30,386 nucleotides of DNA, taken from GCA-2687025 sp964473525. GTDB taxonomy: Bacteria > Poribacteria > WGA-4E > GCA-2687025. The stretch lies in contig CAYYPK010000062.1 of the NCBI GenBank assembly GCA_964473525.1, positions 1 through 30,386 on the forward strand, written 5' to 3'. Of the stretch, positions 25,795 to 30,386 are shown in pieces. The notes beneath the pieces are model-generated. The model was not told where the DNA came from. It made no database searches and was given only the letters and a program-made list of their open reading frames with translations. Every line of letters begins with the position of its first letter. Position 1 is the stretch's first letter. Both the position numbers and the translations under genes were made by a program.

Positions 25795-26211
25795 GCGCCT
25801 GTCGGCTGGCATAGTTTCGCTGGCGCAATACACCCAGGTTGTCGCAGGGCTTCTCGCGACCACAACCTCGGCAGCAGGCCCAGAAGCCGCCTGATGGCTC
25901 CGACCACGAAAGGTCGTCCTCGTGTCAGGCTCCGTGCCCGGTCTGTCGTCTGCCCTATGCATCGCGAGTGCCGCGCACACTGCGAGGCCGGCAGGATGAT
26001 CACTGCCGTGCAACTGGCGTGTCCGGATCGCTGCCGGACGATACACGGAACGCCAGGACGTCTCTGGCGGCCGGGCCGAAACTCGCGTATTCTCGCATGG
26101 CACGTCGGTCGGCGCTGTGCCGGTGGGGATCTCGCGTCGGCCGCAGGTGCGCCAGCTGCTGACACTTAGGGTCAAACGACATCTCGACGAAGCACTGCGA
26201 AGGAGATCCCG
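25795..26211. other. 417-base intergenic region
   Basis: I see no convincing gene. Two short plus-strand frames (25839-26162, 25894-26169) have unusual Cys/Arg-rich composition and no ribosome site. AGGAG at 26201-26205 belongs to the next gene. Any promoter for the ATPase pair must lie here. Confidence 0.4.
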
Positions 26212-27360
26212 GTGAAGCGGCTTGAAGTCTCCAACTTCGGACCCATCCGCGAGAGCGGCATCGACTTTGGCGATCTGACGCTTTTCGTGGGGCCACAAGC
26301 TACGGGCAAGAGCTTGTGCCTCGAGCTGATAAAGCTGCTGCTAGACACGGGTTCAATCCATGATGGGATGCTGCGACATGGCATCAGGTGGGGACGGGAA
26401 CGTGACTTCCTTGAGTTGTACTTCGGCGAGGGCATGCACACCCTCAATCGAGACGACACCGAGATTGTGCGAGATGGAGAGCCCGTCGGGCTGGGCAGGT
26501 ACCTGCGGCGATACGGCATGCGAAGGACCGATACCCAGGTGTTCTACACACCAGCGCAGCGAGTTCTGGCGCTACGCGACGGGCTGACTCGGCCTTTCAC
26601 CGACTATCGCTTCGGGGACCCCTATGTGGTCCGGGACTTCAGCGACAAACTCCATCAGCTCCTTCAGACTGAGTTCGCGGGGGCCGCTAGGCTGTTCCCT
26701 CAGACCGGTAGGCTGAAGGCGTCTTACAGGGATCTGATCGAGCAGCATGTCTTCGGGCGCTTTCAGCTTCAGACCGACCTTCAGCAGTTCCCTCCGCGTA
26801 TCGTCCTGAGAGACGCCGACGAGACAACGCTTCCGTTTCTCGCCTGGTCTTCTGGCCAGCGCGAGTTCGTCCCCTTACTTCTGGGTCTGTATTGGCTAAT
26901 ACCCGCCGGCAAGTTTAGCCGGCGGGATGGACTCAAATGGGCAGTAATCGAAGAGCCGGAGATGGGGTTGCACCCAACGGCAACGTCCGTCGTAGTGTTG
27001 CTCATGCTCGAACTGTTGCACCGCGGCTATAAGGTCTGCGTGTCAACGCATTCCCCCCATGTGCTTGATATCATCTGGGCGCTGCAGGTTCTCGCGTCCT
27101 ACGGCGGAACGTCGAAGGACGTGCGGCGGATCTTCGGACTTCCCTCCAGACCAAACGAGAACGCCATGGCCAAGGACTGTCTACGTAAGCTATACCGAGT
27201 CTACTATTTCCAACCCAGCGGCCATGTGACAGACATCACCAACTTGGATCCGGGCGCCGAGGACGTGGGCGAGGCTGGTTGGGGTGGACTCACAGAGTTC
27301 AGTGGCAGGATTGGTGAAATCGTGAGCGAGGTGGTTGCCCGAAGGGAGGCGACCGAGTGA
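26212..27360 (+). CDS. AAA family ATPase (AAA_15/AAA_21, ABC/SMC-like)
   Basis: 382 residues. Strand MKRLEVSNFGPIRESGIDFG leads into Walker A GPQATGKS (27-34). An insertion with helical character carries the family's YTPAQRVLALRDGL segment. The ABC-like signature is WSSGQREFVPLLLGLYWL (~212), Walker B is WAVIEEPEMGLHP (~243-255), and the switch His is in STHSPHVLDIIWAL (~279). No TOPRIM nuclease domain follows, unlike OLD proteins. Such ATPases are cytosolic and usually work with a separate effector. The GTG start at 26212 has AGGAG at ideal distance. Its stop overlaps the next gene's GTG start in GTGA (27357-27360), so the two are translationally coupled and very likely act together. Confidence 0.9.
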   Translation: MKRLEVSNFGPIRESGIDFGDLTLFVGPQATGKSLCLELIKLLLDTGSIHDGMLRHGIRWGRERDFLELYFGEGMHTLNRDDTEIVRDGEPVGLGRYLRRYGMRRTDTQVFYTPAQRVLALRDGLTRPFTDYRFGDPYVVRDFSDKLHQLLQTEFAGAARLFPQTGRLKASYRDLIEQHVFGRFQLQTDLQQFPPRIVLRDADETTLPFLAWSSGQREFVPLLLGLYWLIPAGKFSRRDGLKWAVIEEPEMGLHPTATSVVVLLMLELLHRGYKVCVSTHSPHVLDIIWALQVLASYGGTSKDVRRIFGLPSRPNENAMAKDCLRKLYRVYYFQPSGHVTDITNLDPGAEDVGEAGWGGLTEFSGRIGEIVSEVVARREATE

Positions 27361-27818
27361 CCTTTGCGGCCGCCGTTGCGCAGTTGCAGCCACCAGCGAA
27401 TGGCGCGCGCCAACCTGGTCTGCAGGCATTGGGTGGCCATAGTCGAAGCATCGAATGCGCGGACACGCGCAGGATCACCGGAAGTATCGACATAGACGCG
27501 GTTCTGCGTCCTCTGCATCCAAATGCTTCGCGCTGGGACTACGGAGTCGGCTGGGAGCGTGGGGATCGGGAAGAGGCCATTTGGATTGAGGCGCACCCGG
27601 CAGCCACGAGCGACGTTAGCAAGATGATTGACAAGTTGATGTGGCTCCGTACGTGGCTCCGCGATGACGCCCCGGCGCTCGACCGCATCACCCGCCGAGA
27701 TCAGCCATTCTACTGGCTGGCGACAAAGGGCGTCCATATCCCCAAGACGAGCCCGCAGGCTCGTCGCCTCGCACAGAGCGGGCTGCGTTTCCCAAGCAAG
27801 ACTGTGCAACTGCGCTGA
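27357..27818 (+). CDS. small protein coupled to the ATPase, possible PD-(D/E)xK-type nuclease
   Basis: 153 residues with no named domain that I recognise. The core is TGSIDIDAVL (42-50), RWDYGVGWERGD (59-70), EAIWIEAHPAATSDVSKMID (73-92) and KLMWLRTWL (93-101), then FYWLATKGVHIP (118-129). The order helix, strand with Asp61, strand with Glu78-x-His80, then helix with Lys93 is what a diverged PD-(D/E)xK endonuclease core could look like. This is my reading of residue pattern, not a family match. The GTG start overlaps the ATPase stop and has GGGAGG upstream in the ATPase gene. Its 3' end overlaps a doubtful minus-strand frame (27688-28155). Confidence 0.75.
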   Translation: MTFAAAVAQLQPPANGARQPGLQALGGHSRSIECADTRRITGSIDIDAVLRPLHPNASRWDYGVGWERGDREEAIWIEAHPAATSDVSKMIDKLMWLRTWLRDDAPALDRITRRDQPFYWLATKGVHIPKTSPQARRLAQSGLRFPSKTVQLR

Positions 27819-28155
27819 TGCCGCTGTGTCCGGCTGCGGCGTGGGCCGTCAGCGCAGCAGTCCGTGACTTGGTAGCCGCGCAGACCACAAGCGAAGATGG
27901 CGCGACCTGTCGCCTCGCAAGCGTCCCGTAGGGCCGGCGCGCCATCTGGGCATCCTGCGCGGCCTTCAGCATGCTGCGCCAGGCGGGCGCCCTCCATGCT
28001 CCGGTTATGGCACGACCGAACGTGTCATCTTCGAGGTACCAACCAGCGCTAGCGTTGCGCATGTTGCGGCTGATGGGATTGTCCTCAGTTAGCCGTTCGC
28101 GGATGCGGTCGATGTATGCCGCGATCTTCTCGTCGGACCAGGCGTCGAAGTCCAC
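27688..28155 (-). CDS. hypothetical protein, C-terminal half doubtful
   Basis: 155 residues if read to the stop. The first ~70 residues look like real protein (FDAWSDEKIAAYIDRIRERL, then RNMRNASAGWYLEDDTFGRA). After MARRPYGTLARRQ the composition becomes Ala/Ser/Arg-rich and the frame runs antisense into the 3' end of the ATPase partner by 131 bases, which is unlikely for a real gene. A lost frame near 27920-27950 is possible, but I cannot place it. The GTG start at 28155 follows directly after the TAG of the gene above it, so translation would be coupled. Function is unknown. Confidence 0.35.
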   Translation of the reverse strand: MDFDAWSDEKIAAYIDRIRERLTEDNPISRNMRNASAGWYLEDDTFGRAITGAWRAPAWRSMLKAAQDAQMARRPYGTLARRQVAPSSLVVCAATKSRTAALTAHAAAGHSGISAVAQSCLGNAARSVRGDEPAGSSWGYGRPLSPASRMADLGG

Positions 28156-28659
28156 CTACCCGCGACTGAGCCCAAAGAGCGCACGAGAAATCACCACACG
28201 AAACGAGCCAGTCGCCGGGTTCGAGGGACTAGGGTCCAGGTCAGGGTTGGTGACGTTCATCTTCGCTACTTCGTAGAGCAAGCACACCTTATTCGATGGC
28301 GTCCCCACCCATCCATTAGCACTGCGCCACGCATCGTCGCGATCTGGATCCGGGTCTGGAGGGCCGTCTTCCCACCATGAGCCTGGCGCGATAGCCGGTG
28401 CCGTGTCTGTGTCATGTCCCCAATACGTCTGAGGAGGCTCACCGTTAGGGAACGGCCGCATGCTCTGCACGAGCAGACGGTCGCACGCTTGGTACGTCCC
28501 TCCCTCGCCATCGCGGATGTTGGTGAATTGACCGACAAGTCCCGACGCCTCCTCCTGCTTGAATCCCCAGAACCCCGACGGCGTGTTATGGGCCACCTCC
28601 TCTCCTAGTCGGAAGTTCCCGAGTCTGCGCCGAGGGCTAAGTCGCGCTTGCTGTGCCAT
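28156..28659 (-). CDS. hypothetical protein with AHNTPxGFWxF/GQFTN segment
   Basis: 167 residues. A basic N-terminus (MAQQARLSPRRRLGNFRLGE) leads into VAHNTPSGFWGFKQEEASGL then VGQFTNIRDGEGG, a stretch that recurs at 30028-30131. The middle has an acidic repeat (DGPPDPDPDRDDAW), and the end is IVSRALFGL-like (VVISRALFGLSRG). No domain is recognised and no signal peptide is seen. The ATG at 28659 lies six bases after the Asp-box gene's stop, with AGGAG inside that gene, so it is almost certainly the second gene of that operon. Confidence 0.6.
   Translation of the reverse strand: MAQQARLSPRRRLGNFRLGEEVAHNTPSGFWGFKQEEASGLVGQFTNIRDGEGGTYQACDRLLVQSMRPFPNGEPPQTYWGHDTDTAPAIAPGSWWEDGPPDPDPDRDDAWRSANGWVGTPSNKVCLLYEVAKMNVTNPDLDPSPSNPATGSFRVVISRALFGLSRG
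28502..28599. repeat. direct repeat, copy A (GQFTN/AHNTP segment)
   Basis: It aligns with 30028-30131 on the same strand. The core TTGGTGAATTGACCGACAAG (28520-28539) differs from 30053-30072 at one base. The AHNTP-GFW codons differ mostly at silent sites, suggesting coding origin on the minus strand. Confidence 0.7.
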
Positions 28660-28665
28660 CTGGTG

Positions 28666-29972
28666 TTACTCCTGATCCTGGCGCTTGAGGGCGCCCCAAC
28701 GCGTCGGTCGGTGATGACTCGCGGACACATCCGTCGAAGCGCGCAGACCCCGGCGGTACATGGCGTCGTGGCCGTACACCCACACGGCGCGCGCGGCCAC
28801 GGCATGGGTTGTATGCCTTAGTCGTCCTCGAGTCGGGAACTCTAATAGCCACGTCTCGCCGCCGTCGACCGTGCGGTACACGCCGTGTCGCGAATAGGTG
28901 ACGTGGTCTGGGTCGGCATCCTCGGCGACTACGCCCACCACCCAACCTTCCGTGGCGCTCACGAAGACCGGCGACGCAGCGATGAGGGGATCTAGCCACG
29001 CCCACGTGAGGCCGCCGTCAGTGGTGCGAGTCATACCGTGGACGGAACCCCAGCTCCACCCGTTGAGTGCACTCGTGAAGCGCATAATGCGACCGAACGT
29101 GGCTGCGGGGCCGTTCCGAGGGTTGCCTGCGATTGCCTCCCAGGTCTGCCCGCCGTCGTCGGTGCGGAAGAGGGTAGGACCGGTCGCGCCAGAGGCTGGT
29201 ATACGCGCGTACCGTTCCCCGACGAGCGCGATCGACCGGATTGGCGGAGGGGCCCCCACGTTGGGTCGTACCGGTCGTTTGGCATCATGTCGCCGTACAC
29301 GTGCATATCCCAGGTCGCCCCACCGTCCTGCGTTCTGAGCAAGCAGTGACCGCGATAGATGACGAAATCCCCGCTCTCCCCGCGACGCGTTGCCGCGACT
29401 GGACCCGCCATCGCGCCGACGCGACTGTTGGCGAAGCTGACTGCGGACACATACTTGCGATCGGCCTCTCTCGCCAAAGCTAGATCACCGAAGTGGGTCA
29501 CATTTCCGAGGACGCCCTGGGCCATTCGCCACGTACGACCGCCATCCGTCGTACGGCGAAAGTTGACCGGCGCGTCGATCCCGTTGTCCTCTCCTGGGTT
29601 GTGCCCGTCGATACGTGGAAAATCGAGGCTTCCCGTGAGATCCGAGGGCGCCCATCCGTTGAGGGGGTCGGCGAAGCGCGCGCGGTGCAGCACGCGGTAA
29701 TCCTCTTCGCTGATGGGTTGCACGTCCCACGTCTCGCCACCGTCGAACGTGTCCAGGCGCAGGCGTTCGCGCCCATCGTTGCGCAGGGACAGCACCCACC
29801 CCTCGTCCGCGGTGATGAAGTGCAGGGCCTCGTACGTGCCCTGCCCCTCCTCTGGGATTCCCACCTCGACCCAGGGCGACGCCTGCGCTGCCGCGCCAAG
29901 CGCCACGAGTGGAACTGATACCGCGAGTGCACAGATCGCGTGACCCACCGTGCTTCGTATCGATGTGGACAT
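28666..29972 (-). CDS. exported Asp-box (BNR/Ycf48-like) repeat protein, interrupted by a one-base frameshift
   Basis: About 435 residues when repaired. The signal peptide is MSTSIRSTVGHAICALAVSV followed by a hydrophobic stretch, with cleavage near AQA-S. Six Asp-boxes (x-D-G-G-x-T-W) are visible: TFDGGETWD, TTDGGRTWR, TQDGGATWD, TDDGGQTWE, TTDGGLTWA and TVDGGETWL. That predicts a beta-propeller like Ycf48 or sialidase-type proteins, located in the periplasm or outside. The frame breaks at YDPTWGP: adding one base to the GGGG/CCCCC run at 29249-29257 joins it to PPIRSIALVGERYARI. ATG at 29972 has GGAGG eight bases upstream; the in-frame ATG at 29990 does not. The next gene starts six bases after the stop. 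The ligand is unknown. Confidence 0.75.
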
Positions 29973-30027
29973 CGCCAAGGCCTCCGTCATCGTGACCGGT
30001 TGGAGAGTACCGCGGTGGGTCATATGC

Positions 30028-30131
30028 CCCTCGCCGTCGCGAAGGTCGGTGGTTGGTGAATTGGCCGACAAGCACACTACTTGGTGTTCGAGGAATCGCC
30101 AGAACCCGATTGGTGTGTTGTGGGCCGCCTC
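30028..30131. repeat. direct repeat, copy B (degraded GQFTN/AHNTP segment)
   Basis: Second copy of the 28502-28599 segment, lying 56-160 bases upstream of the Asp-box gene. On the minus strand AHNTPIGFWRF is readable, but a one-base loss and a seven-base gain shift the GQFTN part into another frame. It looks like the remnant of an earlier gene copy. Confidence 0.65.
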
Positions 30132-30147
30132 GTATCGAGTTGGCGGG

Positions 30148-30352
30148 TTCGGAGAGGGCGCGGAGCACGCGGGCGCAGGGCCGCCTCTCGCAGTGCGTGC
30201 GCCTCGCTCGCACTGCGCCCATATGCCCCAACTTCGCCGAGGGGCGCGTGTGCCGCGGCGAGTGCGCGCACCTCGAAGACAACCCCGCCGAGGCCCGGCA
30301 CGCTTCGCGTGTGCCGACGTCACGGGTTCCGACGACACGTCGCGTGCCCTGA
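30148..30352 (+). pseudogene. orphan copy of the CCCH zinc-finger C-terminal module
   Basis: In-frame codons from SERARSTRAQ to the TGA at 30350-30352 encode the last 68 residues of the 25081 gene's family, including CPNFAEGRVCRGECAH with all zinc ligands. The N-terminal two thirds are missing. The frame is open back to about 30053, but that part is antisense to repeat copy B and unlike the intact gene (MVNWPTSTLLGVRGI). No ribosome site is visible. Either this is a 3' remnant left by recombination at about 30148, or a short shuffled module that is still expressed. The silent-over-replacement ratio shows the sequence was under protein-level selection until recently. Confidence 0.6.
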
Positions 30353-30386
30353 GCGACGCCCGTCTGTGACCTATATCGTGAACGTC

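Noticed and set aside
25839..26169. Cys-rich frames between the zinc-finger gene and the ATPase
   Set aside because: No ribosome site, no repeated Cys spacing, and neither frame resembles the real genes beside it.

Overview
The window is about 30 kb of GC-rich bacterial DNA without any rRNA, tRNA, CRISPR array or recognisable transposase. The gene content is a Tat-exported sulfatase, a mandelate racemase/DapA/DUF6785 operon, Gfo/Idh/MocA and dihydroorotate-dehydrogenase-like enzymes, CgeB-type glycosyltransferases with TPR tails, and a secreted caspase fused to an FGE-like domain. This mix is typical of free-living or symbiotic heterotrophs such as Poribacteria or Planctomycetota-like lineages. 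That placement is inferred from gene content only. Two genes are broken by one missing base inside homopolymer runs, so the assembly may carry small indel errors.

Layout. 2-700: end of an APH-family kinase. 912-2275: a small PspB-like membrane protein, then on the minus strand a lipoprotein and a tandem PurS protein. 2368-6444 (minus): a three-gene operon running DUF6785 membrane protein, DapA-like lyase, sugar-acid dehydratase-like enolase, with the last two translationally coupled. 6645-14134: a glycan cluster with a GT10-CgeB fusion, two CgeB-TPR glycosyltransferases and a DUF268 methyltransferase, closed by a large hairpin. 14285-15939 (minus): a protein with an acidic linker, and an orphan OppF/DppF ATPase. 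16122-20000: a frameshifted sulfatase facing a Gfo/Idh/MocA oxidoreductase (the two share a CTAG stop), then a DHOD-like enzyme with its own terminator.

20192-27818 is the most unusual part. A two-PAS sigma-54 activator lies directly upstream of a good match to a sigma-54 promoter. That promoter precedes a small envelope beta-protein and a secreted caspase/Ig-like/FGE-like fusion. Next comes a protein ending in a CCCH-like zinc-finger module, then a coupled pair of an AAA ATPase (AAA_15/AAA_21 type) and a 153-residue protein that looks nuclease-like. The ATPase pair is a candidate defence or DNA-processing module.

27688-30352 is a mosaic. A six-Asp-box (BNR/Ycf48-like) secreted protein is flanked by two diverged direct repeats that share a GQFTN/AHNTP segment. 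At the window end there is an orphan copy of the CCCH zinc-finger module. By hand count it differs from the intact copy by 19 synonymous against 4 amino-acid-changing codons, so the module has been under selection as protein.
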